A stretch of DNA of 64,000 bases from Intrasporangium calvum DSM 43043 (GCF_000184685.1 NC_014830.1:3844001-3908000), one strand, 5' to 3'; positions 17,137 to 26,103 are shown, counted from the stretch's first letter. Numbers and translations: made by a program. The notes: generated by a model not told the origin, from the letters alone.

Positions 17137-17994
17137 CTAGCCACTGAGAAACTCGTCCATGATGTCGGCGAGCTCTGGGCTGAACAGAGAGGGCCAGATG
17201 CCATGCCGGGCACCTTCGACAAGCACCAAGTCGCACGTGTGGCCGGCCTCGCGCAGCGCCATCGCGTAGATACGGCTGTGTTCGCAGGCGACGACCTCGT
17301 CGTCGGTGCCGTGCACCAGCAGCACCGGGCCCCGGCGCCGGCGGTCGAGATGGTTTGCGGGGCAGGCAGCCCGGGCGTCGTCCGGGGCTTGACTCGGGCG
17401 TCGACCGCCGAGCAGGTCGCGGACGGCGTCGTCGTCGTCCATGAGTGTGAGGTCCGTTGGGGAGGAGAACACGACCGCGCTGGACAGGTTCAATGGGGCG
17501 GCTTCTGGGTCCTCGTCCAGCGCTGCCGACCCGTCGGTGGCGTGGACCAGCAGAGCGGTGTGCCCGCCGGAGCTGTCGCCCGAGATGGTGATGCGGTCGG
17601 GGTCGATGCCGTACTGATCGGAGTTCTGACGCAGCCATCTGACGGCGGTCTTGGCGTCGTGAACTTGGGCAGGGTGCGGGGCCACCGCCGAGGGGCGGTA
17701 CTGCACGATCGCGATGACGTAGCCGCGCTCGGCGAACCGGCACAGGTACGACATCGCCGCCCCGAGAGCCTGCTCTCGCCACCCTGAACCCTGAATGAAG
17801 GCGATGCACGGATAGCGGCCCGCGAACGCCACCTCCCAGCCGAGCATCGCCGCGTCGCCACTGGGCTGGATGATCTGCAGGTGAAGGTCGAGACCACCAC
17901 GACGCGCATAGACCACGTCGAGGTGGACGTAGACGTTCGTGCGACCGGGGACCGCGGAGATGACGTGGGCGTTCTCAGTTTGGGGCTGGGACAC
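17137..17994 (-). CDS. Alpha/beta hydrolase (esterase/lipase, BD-FAE-like)
   Basis: This 285-residue protein has a core like secreted or intracellular esterases: IAFIQGSGWREQALGA (oxyanion), the serine elbow ISGDSSGGHTALL near residue 139, the acid in LLVHGTDDEVV and the histidine in EGARHGIWP. The pattern is that of acetyl-esterase/BD-FAE enzymes that remove acyl groups from sugars or drugs. No signal peptide is seen, so it is probably cytoplasmic. The start is GTG. It is isolated at the left edge of the accessory region. Confidence 0.8.
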   Translation of the reverse strand: MSQPQTENAHVISAVPGRTNVYVHLDVVYARRGGLDLHLQIIQPSGDAAMLGWEVAFAGRYPCIAFIQGSGWREQALGAAMSYLCRFAERGYVIAIVQYRPSAVAPHPAQVHDAKTAVRWLRQNSDQYGIDPDRITISGDSSGGHTALLVHATDGSAALDEDPEAAPLNLSSAVVFSSPTDLTLMDDDDAVRDLLGGRRPSQAPDDARAACPANHLDRRRRGPVLLVHGTDDEVVACEHSRIYAMALREAGHTCDLVLVEGARHGIWPSLFSPELADIMDEFLSG

Positions 17995-18061
17995 GCCGTC
18001 ACCCCATCACCCGGTGTGCTGATGCGCAACGGGTTTGGGACTGGACCGCTGACCGCAGGCG

Positions 18062-18511
18062 CTACTGGGGTCGAGGGCGCGGCGTCACGGTCTGACCGCC
18101 CCACTGCTCGGGCGCGACGTCGACGATCGTCTGGTTGAGGACCCACTGGTGCCCGAACGAGTCATCGATCGTGGCCTGCCGCTCGCCGTACTCCCAGTCG
18201 TGCGGCGGGTCGACCAGAACGGCGCCTCGAGCGGTCGCCGTCTCGGCGACTCCCGCGACATCGGCGACCTTGAGCATCACTTGGTGAGAACGCCCGCTCT
18301 GAGGGGTTCGCCGCCCGGGCCGAACCTCGGCCACCACGAGCTCGGCCGGCTGCCCGTCCGGCAGGCCGAGCTGCGAGCGGTGCCCTTCACCGATGCGGAC
18401 GTGTTCGACGAACCCGAAGACGTCGGCGTACCACGCCACCGCCGCCCGAACGTCGGCCACGGTCAGAACCGGTGTCACTCGCGCCTGCGGCGCCGACCGG
18501 TTCGTGAGCAT
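18062..18511 (-). CDS. VOC-family (glyoxalase-like) protein
   Basis: This 149-residue protein has VTPVLTVADVRAAVAWYADVFGF at the start. LMLKVADV-type central strands (HQVMLKVADVAGVAETATAR) and HDWEYGERQATIDDSFGHQW near the end follow. This is the PhnB-like VOC subgroup with a conserved E and H near GERQA and DSFGHQW. Function is unknown; some relatives bind drugs. It lies at the left end of the cassette-rich accessory region, a position where resistance-like single genes are common. Confidence 0.85.
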   Translation of the reverse strand: MLTNRSAPQARVTPVLTVADVRAAVAWYADVFGFVEHVRIGEGHRSQLGLPDGQPAELVVAEVRPGRRTPQSGRSHQVMLKVADVAGVAETATARGAVLVDPPHDWEYGERQATIDDSFGHQWVLNQTIVDVAPEQWGGQTVTPRPRPQ

Positions 18512-18672
18512 CCAGCCACAGTAGATCGGTACGGCCAGGTGCGCACCGACCCGCCAGCTCCCCCGGCAGTCGCCGGAGGGACGCGATTGGGCGCCGTCGC
18601 CTGGAACCGGCGACTGCCGGCACGATCGCGCCTACAGCGTCATTGCGGGCGCTGCTGACGGGAGAGCTCGGG

Positions 18673-18876
18673 TCAGCTCTCGTCGTTGGCGACGGTGTCG
18701 ATCCAGTCGCCCGCTTCGTCGGTGAGCTGGGTCTGCCCTCCAAGGAGGGGCCGCCCCACCACTGAGCGTTCGGTTCGGCGCCTGCGACGCTGACGATCTC
18801 TGCAACGAGTTGGTCGGGCAGCGGCTCCCCATTGTGCTCGATCAGCCACGCGCGGCTCGAGGGGCTCAGGTGCGCG
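18673..18876 (-). pseudogene. Small hypothetical gene, frameshifted paralogue of the gene at 36423-36647
   Basis: In one frame it encodes HLSPSSRAWLIEHNGEPLPD…EIVSVAG…NAQWWGGPSLEG. After a one-base deletion in the run following GGAGGG, the neighbouring frame gives QTQLTDEAGDWIDTVANDES and a stop. The intact paralogue reads GETQLTDEAVDWIETVSNDEG at the same place. The deletion shows this copy is broken. Its start is not identifiable. Function is unknown. Confidence 0.65.
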
Positions 18877-18957
18877 ATCAGTGCGCCAGGGCGAGTCGGC
18901 CCGCGGCATGACGGCGCGTTGAGGGCCCGCCTCAGATGGTCACTGCGCCGTTGGGAC

Positions 18958-19466
18958 TCAACGGTTCCCCATGGCCTGGCGGGCCTGGATCTCGAGGCCG
19001 CGGGCCCGCTCGTGGCCGCGGATGGCACGCAGCTGTGGCCCGAGGTCGTCGTCCGCAAGAACATCCCAGCCCAGACGCTGGTAGTACGGCGTTCCATGGC
19101 ACGTCCCGGTAGGTCGTCAACGTGATGCGGGGTGTGCCCGCGCCGAAAAGCCCAGTCCTCGGCGGCGGCGATCATGGCTCTGCCGACCCCATGTCGGGCA
19201 TGCTGGGGCAGGACACTGACCTGCTCCAGGTGAGCCGTTTCGTCGACGATCTCAGTCCGGACGAACCCCGCCAGCGGGCCAGTAGGGAGCTCCGCGACCA
19301 GGACGCTGCCAGCCTCCTGAGCCTTGGCATAGTCGGCGGTGGGCGGGGCCGGCGCATCGAGAATGACGTCGACACCGACCACGCCGAACAGGCCGTCTGC
19401 CTCGTGCTCGATCCATGCCAGTTCTTCAAGCTCATCCAGCTGTGCCGGACGAATCCTCATCTCCAC
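18958..19466 (-). pseudogene. GNAT acetyltransferase, multiply frameshifted
   Basis: The first part is a clean GNAT N-terminal half: MEMRIRPAQLDELEELAWIE, LVAELPTGPLAGFVRTEIVD, then the acetyl-CoA loop VSVLPQHARHGVGRAMIAAA. After EDWAFRRGHT the protein continues in a second frame (TTYRDVPWNAV) and then a third (QRLGWDVLADDDLGPQLRA…RQAMGNR, stop at 18958). At least two frameshifts near 19110 and 19080 disable it. Its substrate is unknown. Confidence 0.7.
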
Positions 19467-19524
19467 GCCCTGAACCTAGACACCGGACCCAAGTCGATAA
19501 CTGACTCCGCCTCCGGGGCGTGTC

Positions 19525-19587
19525 ATACAACGCCCTCATCGGCCTGTCCGTGGAACGACGGCCATCCGACTTGCGGCGTTGTGACGC
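19525..19587 (-). repeat. attC-like intergenic repeat, site a
   Basis: In plus-strand terms the site starts ATACAAC, contains CATCGG and TGTCCGTG, and ends GCGGCGTTGTGACGC. Its outer arms ACAACGCC and GGCGTTGT are perfect inverted repeats. It aligns over its length with sites at 39116 and 35246. Read on the minus strand it ends in GTTGTAT, close to the integron core GTTRRRY. It sits about 75 bp after the cupin stop. Confidence 0.6.
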
Positions 19588-19663
19588 ACGCCGATCTGCA
19601 CCTCATGCTCCCGATGCAGAGATCCGCGCGGCAACGCCTACACCGCGGCGCAAGCGTCACGCT

Positions 19664-20059
19664 TCAGGTGTCATCGGGTCGGTCGACGTTGAACACTGCC
19701 TCCCCGCTTCCGGCTCTGACGACGATCACCGTAGCCTCCGCCGATGCCGGGTTCCCCTCGCGATGCACCGTGTACGGTGGCACGAAGACAAAATCGCCGG
19801 GCTCCGCATCAACCACGTCCTGGCCACCGGGACCGGACTCCATCCGCAACAGTCCCGAGACGACGTAGATGTGACTCTCGTAGTCTCCGTGATGGTGCCA
19901 CCCGGACACCATCCCGGCCTCCGTCGTGACGTGGCCGGCCCAACTTCTATCCGTGCTGACGGCCTGCTCCCGGCGCATGCCTGGCGTCATCTGGCCTTCT
20001 GATCGATCTCCCGGTCGGATCAGCTTCACTCGCCTCTCGTCGCCCACGGCGCCCTCCAT
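19664..20059 (-). CDS. Cupin-domain protein
   Basis: The small single-cupin protein (131 residues from ATG 20059) has GWHHHGDYESHIYVVSGLLRME (motif 1, His/His/Glu) and the second-motif glycine/proline turn GDFVFVPPYTVHRE. Metal binding is therefore likely. Function is unknown; such cupins are common in gene cassettes. The start is uncertain: GTG at 20029 (VKLIRPGD) is the commonest N-terminus in relatives, and an upstream start at 20104 is also open. The attC-like site a follows its stop. Confidence 0.75.
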   Translation of the reverse strand: MEGAVGDERRVKLIRPGDRSEGQMTPGMRREQAVSTDRSWAGHVTTEAGMVSGWHHHGDYESHIYVVSGLLRMESGPGGQDVVDAEPGDFVFVPPYTVHREGNPASAEATVIVVRAGSGEAVFNVDRPDDT

Positions 20060-20380
20060 GTTGCCCGCGACTTGCTCATCGTTCGACGCTGCTCGCGAAC
20101 GCACAGATTGTCAAGACGCGCATGACCGCATCCGTGTGAGTCCCACCGAGATCGCCGATCGGAGGGTCGACAGGCGGCGAGGTGGGCTACGGCCTGGTCA
20201 GGACGGTCGTGGCGGCGGCGGGTCGGCGGTCAGGTTGCGGGTACCAGTCGGCGCGCACGCCGAAGCCGGGCCCGCCGCGTCCGCACCGAGGTCGTGAGGC
20301 CGGGTAGGGCCCTCGACACGCTCCTCTGACGGGTCACCCCCACGTCGGCGCCCGTGACCCCTGGAAACCGTCCAGACTAG

Positions 20381-21366
20381 AGCGTGTCTCCCAAACTTGA
20401 GCGGCCCATCCTGAGAGTGTCGGACTCATGGTGCGACAGGGTCAGGTTTCTGACGAGTTCTGGGCGGTCGTGGAGCCGCTGCTGCCGTGTTCGGCGGGTC
20501 GTCGCGGGCGGCGCTGGTCCGATCACCGTCGGGTTCTGGAGGGGATCTGTTGGCGGTATCGCACCGGGTCTCCGTGGCGGGATGTGCCCGAGGAGTTCGG
20601 TCCGTGGCAGACCTTGTGGAAGCGGCATTTCCGCTGGTCAACCGACGGCACGTATCACCTGATGATGGCCGCGGTGCAGCAGGCCGGACTGGTCGATGAG
20701 AACGCCACCGACGATGTTGAGCACCTCCTGTCGGTGGACTCGACGATCGTGCGGGCGCACCAGCACGCGGCCGGCGCCCGGCACGACTCGGCCACCGCGG
20801 AGGTCGTTTCCGAGCCTGCAGGCCACACAGGGGGCAGGATCGAATTACAAGAATCTGCCGCCCGAGCCGGCTGACCACGCGCTGGGGCGCTCCCGCGGCG
20901 GACTGTCGACGAAGATCCACACGCTGGCCGACCAGGCCACCGCCACGGTCCAGATCCGGTTGACCGGTGGGCAGGCCGGGGACAACCCGCAGCTGATCCC
21001 GCTGATCGAGGACTACCGCTCGGCCGGGAAGCGTCCGCCGTTCCGGCTGCTGGCCGACAAGGCGTACTCGCACCCGTCGACACGAACTCGACTGCGAGCG
21101 TTCAAGATTGCGCACACGATCCCGGAGCGTTCCGACCAGATCGCGCGCCGCAAGGCCAAGGGCAGCCGCGGTGGGCGCCCACCGGGCTTCGACCCGGGCG
21201 CCTACAAGAAGCGCAACACCGTCGAGCGCAGCTACCTGCGGCTCAAGCAGTGGCGCGGCATCGCCACCCGCTACGACAAACAGGCCCGAACGTTCCTCGG
21301 TGGTGTCCTGCTCGGTGCCAGCCTCATCTACTTCACGACCCACTGATGGGAATCAAGAGACACGCT
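20381..21366 (+). mobile_element. IS5-family (IS427-like) insertion sequence
   Basis: The element is 986 bp with terminal inverted repeats AGCGTGTCTC (left) and GAGACACGCT (right). It is flanked by the 4-bp direct repeat CTAG at 20377-20380 and 21367-21370, the typical IS427 target. It holds one transposase in two overlapping frames and looks complete. Confidence 0.9.
20428..21346 (+). CDS. IS5/IS427 transposase (two frames, frameshift fusion)
   Basis: Frame A (20428-20874) starts MVRQGQVSDEFWAVVEPLLP and carries WRYRTGSPWRDVPEEFGPWQT and the first catalytic Asp in LLSVDSTIVRAHQH. Frame B carries HALGRSRGGLSTKIHTLAD, the second Asp in LLADKAYSHP and the Glu in KKRNTVERSYLRLKQWRGIA, ending at 21346. 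Together they form a complete DDE transposase of about 305 residues. The frames join near 20825-20850, after HTGG. IS427 elements normally express the fusion by programmed ribosomal frameshifting, so this is not taken as damage. Confidence 0.85.
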
Positions 21367-21419
21367 CTAGACGGCTTGAGCAGGTGATGTGGTGAAGGAT
21401 GGGTCAAGTTTGGGTCCCG

Positions 21420-23051
21420 TCATGCGGCCAGTCCTGCTGTGGTGACGAGGTCATTCATCGCGGCACGGTAGGCACGGTCGGCTGAGCGGAGTCGCGTGTT
21501 GAATTTGGTTGGGGTGGAGGCGATCTGGGCGAGGCCGGCGCGCAGGACGCGGTCGTGGGCGCGGGTCAGGAACAGTGCTTGGGAGTGGCCGGTGTCGGTG
21601 ACGGTGTAGCGGTGGCCGCCGGGGACGCGTTCGATGAGGCCGTGATCTCGCAGGCAGCGCAGGGCGTAGGTGGCCTGACCTCGGGTGAGTGTGCCCGACG
21701 GCGTCCCGAGCAGCGGCTCGAGCAGGTCGCGCAGGTCGCGGTTGGTGAACCCGTGCGGTAGGAGCCGGAAGACGCAGAGGGCGGACAGCAGCGCTTGGGC
21801 GTGCGCGTCGGTGAACCGCAGCCCGGGCACGCGCTGTCCGGTGGCGGTGAAGGCGGGGCTGGTGACCGCGGCGAGGGTGGCGGCGCCGTCGGCAGGGCTG
21901 TGGCTGAGTCGTTGGACGCCCAGGCGGCGCCGGTTGGCTGAGAAGCCGATCTGCCGCAGGGCGGGCAGGTTGGTCAGCCGCCTGCCGACGTTGAAGCCGT
22001 AGGTGTCGTTGATGGTCGTCTCGGTCCGCAGGGCTCGTCCTTCCTTGTGGTACTGCTTGATCGTCGTGTGCTTGTAGTCGACGTACAGGCTCGGGGTGAC
22101 GTGCGCGGTGATGACCCGGGTGCGGAACCGTCCCGGGGTCGGGCGCTTCCTGCCATTGTGGATGCGGCGGTTGAAGATGAGCTGGACCCGGTCCGGTCGG
22201 CCGAGGTCGAGGTTGTCGTGGATGACCTGCTCGAAGAACACTCGACCGCTGACCGGGGCGTCGAGAACCTGGGTCAAGGAGAACTCGGCCTGCAGCACGG
22301 AGATGTCGTACCGGTACCCCGCGGCCCGGTCCGCTGCGGAGTAGGGGTGTGGCAGTCGGGCCAGCCACTTGCGCATCAGCGCGTCGATCCGCTCCTCGGT
22401 CAGCCCGTCACAGATGGCCTGCACCGCCGCGACGTCGTTCTGGTCGTCGATCGCGGCGAACCCGTTGTCGAGGGCTTGGAAGCGGATGCCAGCCTTGACC
22501 GCCTGCCGCTTGGCGTACTGGTGCCCGTTGATGCAGAGCCGGGCGGCGTACGGGAAGTAGGAGCAGAACTTGAGGAAGAACGGGCCGAAGTCCCCGTCGA
22601 CGGCGTACACGTAGTAGTGGTTGACCACGACGCTCGCCGGCACGATCCAGGGGTAGGGCGCGCCGGTGACCGGGTTGTGCCGCCGCTCGGTGCGGAACAC
22701 GTGGGCCTTCTCCTGCGCCACCCCGATGAACACGACCTCATCGGTGCCGGTGAACCCGCGCAGCCGTTCGTGCATCACGTCGTCCTTGCGCTGCCCCTTG
22801 GCGAAACGCACCACCGGTACCCCGTGCGCGGCGGCGTACCGGTACAGGCCGTCGACGAACGCCCGCGACATCGGCGCAACCAACGCCGTGGAGGCGATCG
22901 GGAACCCGTGATCGCGCATCAGGAACCCGGCCACCTGACCCGCCCGCTGCAGCTGCGGGACGTACACGTTCAGGTACATCCGGTCGATCGACTCGACCTC
23001 GAACACGACGTGCTCGGACAGGACCTCAGCGACGCTCCGCGGTAATGTCAT
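21420..23051 (-). CDS. Uncharacterised 543-residue protein with C-terminal winged helix
   Basis: I cannot name a family. The N-terminal two-thirds contains highly patterned motifs: ECIDRMYLNVYVP-like IDRMYLNVYVPQLQ, GFTGTDEVVFIGVAQEKA, HYYVYAVDGDFGPFFLKFC, YDISVLQAEFSLTQVLD and DYKHTTIKQYHKEGRALRTE. The last about 110 residues look like a winged-helix DNA-binding domain (TRGQATYALRCLRDHGLIER, RYTVTDTG). I recall similar unnamed proteins scattered in unrelated bacteria, which suggests mobility. It lies 50 bp from the IS427 copy, with a 15-bp inverted repeat just upstream. The start is ATG at 23051. Confidence 0.7.
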   Translation of the reverse strand: MTLPRSVAEVLSEHVVFEVESIDRMYLNVYVPQLQRAGQVAGFLMRDHGFPIASTALVAPMSRAFVDGLYRYAAAHGVPVVRFAKGQRKDDVMHERLRGFTGTDEVVFIGVAQEKAHVFRTERRHNPVTGAPYPWIVPASVVVNHYYVYAVDGDFGPFFLKFCSYFPYAARLCINGHQYAKRQAVKAGIRFQALDNGFAAIDDQNDVAAVQAICDGLTEERIDALMRKWLARLPHPYSAADRAAGYRYDISVLQAEFSLTQVLDAPVSGRVFFEQVIHDNLDLGRPDRVQLIFNRRIHNGRKRPTPGRFRTRVITAHVTPSLYVDYKHTTIKQYHKEGRALRTETTINDTYGFNVGRRLTNLPALRQIGFSANRRRLGVQRLSHSPADGAATLAAVTSPAFTATGQRVPGLRFTDAHAQALLSALCVFRLLPHGFTNRDLRDLLEPLLGTPSGTLTRGQATYALRCLRDHGLIERVPGGHRYTVTDTGHSQALFLTRAHDRVLRAGLAQIASTPTKFNTRLRSADRAYRAAMNDLVTTAGLAA

Positions 23052-23056
23052 CACAA

Positions 23057-23158
23057 GCTCCGATCGTCGGGCCGACCCCAAGCACGGGGTCAACCACCGC
23101 CACCAAACGGGATCACGACGAAGACCGCAGGGTCCTCGACAGACCCAACGATCGGAGC
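23057..23158. repeat. Long-spaced inverted repeat upstream of the 543-residue protein gene
   Basis: GCTCCGATCGTCGGG (23057-23071) and CCCAACGATCGGAGC (23144-23158) are inverted repeats, 14 of 15 matching, 72 bp apart. They begin 6 bp before the ATG at 23051. This could be an operator pair, an RNA structure or a recombination site; no choice is possible from sequence. Confidence 0.55.
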
Positions 23159-23300
23159 CTACGACCAAGCGAGGCAGCCGACGAGACGCACCGCGTCCGC
23201 GGGCTGGGGCGGAGCCCCGTTAGGACGTGGCTGCGAGATGATCGACTGGGTTGCCGTCGGCACTGCCGCACGCGCGGCCCAACCCCGAGGCGAGGCGAGC

Positions 23301-24443
23301 ATGACATCCATCGGTACGGCGTCCGCAGGCGCGGTTTTCGCGGGCAGGCAACTGCGTAGCACGCTCTCGGGCGAGGGCGTGCTCACGGTCGAGTTGGTTG
23401 ACCACGAATGGGCCGCGCCCACCGGCAGCCAGATCCTCGTCAAGGTGGAGGCTGCCCCGATCAACCCGTCCGACCTGGGCCTGCTGTTCGGCCCTGCCGA
23501 CACCGAGAACGCCGAGTACTCGCCCGGCCGGGTCGTCGCGCGTGTGTCCCAGGGCGCGGTGCAGGCGCTGCGGGCACGGCACGGGCTCTCGCTGCCGGCG
23601 GGCAATGAAGGGGCCGGGACGGTGGTCGCAGCGGGCGAGGACCCCTCGGCGCAGGCACTCCTCGGCAAGCGCGTCGCCGCCGTTCCCGGCACCGCCTACG
23701 GTACCTACGCCCACGCCGAGGCGAGGATGAGCCTGCCGCTGCCCGACGACGTCAGCGCCGAGCAGGGCGCGTCGAGCTTCGTCAACCCCATGACTGCGCT
23801 CGGGTTCGTCGAGACGATGCGCGCGGAGGGCTTCATCGGGCTGGTCCACGCCGCCGCCGCCTCGAACCTCGGACAGATGCTGGTGCGGATCTGCCGCGAG
23901 GACGGCGTGCCGCTGGTCAACATCGTGAGAAGCCAGGCGCAGGTGGAACTGCTCCAGGGTCTCGGCGCGAAGTACGTGCTCGACTCGACCGATCCCGCCT
24001 TCACCGCGCACCTGGCCGAGGCGATCGGCGAGACCGGGGCCATGCTCGGCTTTGACCCGATCGGCGGCGGCACGATGGCCGGTCGGATCCTCACCGCGAT
24101 GGAGGCCGCGGCAAGCCGGGGCGCGGCCTATTCGCCCTACGGCTCCTCGACCCCGAAGAGGGTCTACATCTACGGCGGGCTCGATGCCGGTCCGACGATC
24201 CTGCACCGCTCGTTCGGGCTCACCTGGGACCTCGGCGGGTGGCTGCTGTTCCCCTTCGTCACCAAGGCAGGCCCGGCGGTGGTCACACGGATGCGCGAGC
24301 GGGTGATGAGGGACCTGACGACCACGTTCGCCAGCCACTACAGCGACCGGGTGAGCCTCGAGAGGATGCTCACACAGGAGGCCGTGAGCCGGTACACCGC
24401 GCGGCGCACCGGCGAGAAGTACCTCGTGCTGCCCAACGGGTAA
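23301..24443 (+). CDS. MDR-family oxidoreductase (zinc-binding dehydrogenase/quinone reductase-like)
   Basis: This 380-residue protein has a medium-chain dehydrogenase layout. The N-terminal GroES-like domain includes ILVKVEAAPINPSDLGLLFG and GNEGAGTVVAAG. The nucleotide-binding domain includes AAASNLGQMLVRICRE and LGAKYVLDSTDPAF. No catalytic zinc cysteines are seen, so it resembles the quinone/enone reductase branch acting with NAD(P)H. ATG at 23301 follows GAGGCGAG. It is a single gene between the unknown protein and a possible cassette site (24582), consistent with a cassette or acquired gene. Confidence 0.8.
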   Translation: MTSIGTASAGAVFAGRQLRSTLSGEGVLTVELVDHEWAAPTGSQILVKVEAAPINPSDLGLLFGPADTENAEYSPGRVVARVSQGAVQALRARHGLSLPAGNEGAGTVVAAGEDPSAQALLGKRVAAVPGTAYGTYAHAEARMSLPLPDDVSAEQGASSFVNPMTALGFVETMRAEGFIGLVHAAAASNLGQMLVRICREDGVPLVNIVRSQAQVELLQGLGAKYVLDSTDPAFTAHLAEAIGETGAMLGFDPIGGGTMAGRILTAMEAAASRGAAYSPYGSSTPKRVYIYGGLDAGPTILHRSFGLTWDLGGWLLFPFVTKAGPAVVTRMRERVMRDLTTTFASHYSDRVSLERMLTQEAVSRYTARRTGEKYLVLPNG

Positions 24444-24581
24444 GCGCCGCCGGTGCGGGACGTGTCCCTGGTGAAAAGGGGACCCTCGGGATGGGAATGC
24501 GATGTGACCGAATATCGAGTGGCACGCGTTACGCGCTCCAGGTCGGCGCCGCGGCATAGGACCACTTCAGGCACCTTGACA

Positions 24582-24654
24582 GTCGAACGATCGCGTTGGT
24601 GGGCCATCGGTCACGCGCTCGTCGGCATCGGCGCCAGCACCTCCGGTGTGACGC
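24582..24654 (-). repeat. attC-like intergenic repeat, site h
   Basis: In plus-strand terms it starts GTCGAAC, contains CCATCGGTCA, and ends CTCCGGTGTGACGC. Read on the minus strand the end is GTTCGAC (6 of 7 to GTTRRRY). It is less similar than sites a, d and g, but it lies exactly between the dehydrogenase end and the MazF-like toxin end. Confidence 0.4.
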
Positions 24655-24719
24655 GGCTGCATGCGCGTCCGCGCTTCGAGGGAGCCGCACTCGGGTGATC
24701 GGGTGATGCTCGGACGACG

Positions 24720-25058
24720 CTATAGGTCTAGCAGTAGCGCCAGTGTCTCGCGGACCTCGTTGAGGACCACGGGGCCGACATTGCCGGTGCGCTCCTGAAT
24801 CCGTGTCGTGGCCACGGAGCGTACGTGCTGGCACTGCGCCGAGGAACGCGCCGCAAGGCGGTTGTCCTCATCGGGGTCGATCAGGACCTCGGTGCTGCTC
24901 GTGCGGATCGTCCGGGTCAACGGCACGACCTGGACGACGTTGGGTCCACCCCTCAGAATCCGGGCGGCTGTCACGACGACGGCGGGGCGACGGAGTCCGG
25001 CCTCGCTACCGGCGGGCATGCCGAGGTCGAGTTCGACGACGTCACCCGGCGTCAGCAT
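24720..25058 (-). CDS. MazF/PemK-family endoribonuclease toxin
   Basis: This 112-residue protein begins TPGDVVELDLGMPAGSE…RPAVVVTAARI, continues VQVVPLTRTIRTSSTEVLI and ends VGPVVLNEVRETLALLL. That is the MazF core fold with the conserved RPAVVV and PLT elements. MazF toxins cut mRNA at short motifs and are neutralised by a cognate antitoxin. Its start overlaps the 3' end of the upstream RHH gene by 17 bp, the usual antitoxin-toxin coupling. It sits between two attC-like sites, a common place for TA modules. Confidence 0.85.
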   Translation of the reverse strand: MLTPGDVVELDLGMPAGSEAGLRRPAVVVTAARILRGGPNVVQVVPLTRTIRTSSTEVLIDPDEDNRLAARSSAQCQHVRSVATTRIQERTGNVGPVVLNEVRETLALLLDL

Positions 25059-25239
25059 CTAGCCACGCCGTCTCATGCTCGGTGAGCGTCGCCGCGAGGT
25101 CCCGCGCCATGGCGTCCTGGCGCAGCGCGCGGATGGCCTTGCTCACGGTCTCATCGATCGTTTCGTGGCGTTCGGCCGCCAAGCGCGTAACCTGCGCATG
25201 AGTGTCCCTGCTGATGCGGATCGTCGTTGTCTCGGCCAC
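25042..25239 (-). CDS. Ribbon-helix-helix antitoxin of the MazF pair
   Basis: This 65-residue protein has TTTIRISRDTHAQVTRLAA, a ribbon-helix-helix DNA-binding segment, then RHETIDETVSKAIRALRQ and an acidic C-terminus (TEHETAWLDADAG) suited to toxin binding. It is encoded first and overlaps the toxin gene, as expected for an autoregulated TA operon. The operator would lie in 25240-25310. Confidence 0.85.
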   Translation of the reverse strand: MAETTTIRISRDTHAQVTRLAAERHETIDETVSKAIRALRQDAMARDLAATLTEHETAWLDADAG

Positions 25240-25319
25240 AACCCAACGCTACCTCCTGTAGACAGATCCGTCTACATGATGCCTCGCGGCGGAGCAGGCC
25301 GAAGGTAGCTGAAGGAACC

Positions 25320-25361
25320 GCCGAACCCCCAGCCCCTGCCCCGCTCGCGGCGATGTGACGC
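25320..25361 (-). repeat. attC-like intergenic repeat, site b (short)
   Basis: In plus-strand terms it starts GCCGAAC and ends CTCGCGGCGATGTGACGC. The last 18 bases are identical to site c at 36735-36752. It lies between the divergent antitoxin gene and the PH-like membrane protein gene. At 42 bp it is shorter than the other sites. Confidence 0.5.
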
Positions 25362-25400
25362 GCCTGCGCGAGTACGGATGGGCAAGCCAGGGCCTCGCTG

Positions 25401-25919
25401 ATGGGTGGCCTACGTGAGAGCATCAGGCTCGTGCCCGCCAAGCCCGACGCCCGGCCCCGGACGGTGATACGAGCACGCGGGTACGTGCGGGTGGTCACCG
25501 GGTGGGCGGTGGCCATGCTGGCCATCGCCACGACTGCGTTCCTTGACCCGCAGCTCGAGGGTCTGCGCGACCCGGACTGGATGTACTGGCTGTGCGCGAT
25601 CGTCTTCGCTGCTCTGATCGCGCGCGCACCTTTCGTGGGCGTCGTCGTGGGCGATGACACCGTCCGCCGGCGCAGTTGGCTCCGGACGCAGACGTGGGCT
25701 GTCCAAGACGTCTACCGGGTGGGATCGTCTGGGTATTCGGGAGCGCTCACCCGGTACGCGACCTCCAAGCGATACCGCATGGTCGTCTTTGTGCTCAGGC
25801 ACGGTAAAGGAGGTCAGGACCTCCCTGAGCTGTCCGGCCGTCCCGCCACAGTGGAACGACTCGCCGCCACGTTGAGTGGAGCTCTTGGCCTTGAACAGAC
25901 CAAAGGGCCTCGAAGTTGA
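25401..25919 (+). CDS. Hypothetical membrane protein (PH-domain-like)
   Basis: The protein has 172 residues. A basic N-terminus leads into two hydrophobic helices (GWAVAMLAIATTAFL and MYWLCAIVFAALIARAPFVG). A beta-rich soluble part follows (GVVVGDDTVRRRSWLRTQTW…VYRVG…RYRMVVFVL), like the bacterial PH-type domain of small membrane proteins. Function is unknown. Either the first ATG or the GTG ten codons on (VPAKPDARPR) may be the start. It is a single gene following site b. Confidence 0.6.
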   Translation: MGGLRESIRLVPAKPDARPRTVIRARGYVRVVTGWAVAMLAIATTAFLDPQLEGLRDPDWMYWLCAIVFAALIARAPFVGVVVGDDTVRRRSWLRTQTWAVQDVYRVGSSGYSGALTRYATSKRYRMVVFVLRHGKGGQDLPELSGRPATVERLAATLSGALGLEQTKGPRS

Positions 25920-26069
25920 TGACAGGCGCGGTGATCCATACGTTCTGGCATCACGGGCGGCGCAGAGCGTCGGGCTCTCGCGGCCTGAGGCGAGAGGCGT
26001 CCGGGTCAGTCGCGGCTGTTAGACGATTGTCGGCGGGACCGGTGTCCGGCCAGACTCGGTTCCAGGTGC

Positions 26070-26103
26070 CCGGTGGGCTGCTCTTCTCGCGGCTGCCCAC
26101 CGG
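26070..26103 (+). ncRNA. Candidate IS110 bridge-RNA stem-loop
   Basis: CCGGTGGGC (26070-26078) and GCCCACCGG (26095-26103) form a perfect 9-bp stem with a 16-nt loop, in the non-coding 150-200 bp before the IS110 recombinase. IS110-group elements encode a structured bridge RNA in this position that guides target choice. Only this hairpin was checked by eye; the full RNA limits are unknown. Confidence 0.35.

Noticed and set aside
20428-20874. IS427 transposase as a pseudogene because of its frame change
   Set aside because: The two-frame layout is normal for this IS group and both ends and the target duplication are intact.
26018-26024. GTTAGAC, a perfect integron core box before the IS110 gene
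   Set aside because: A seven-base degenerate motif is expected often by chance, and no complementary arm or GTGACGC box lies nearby.
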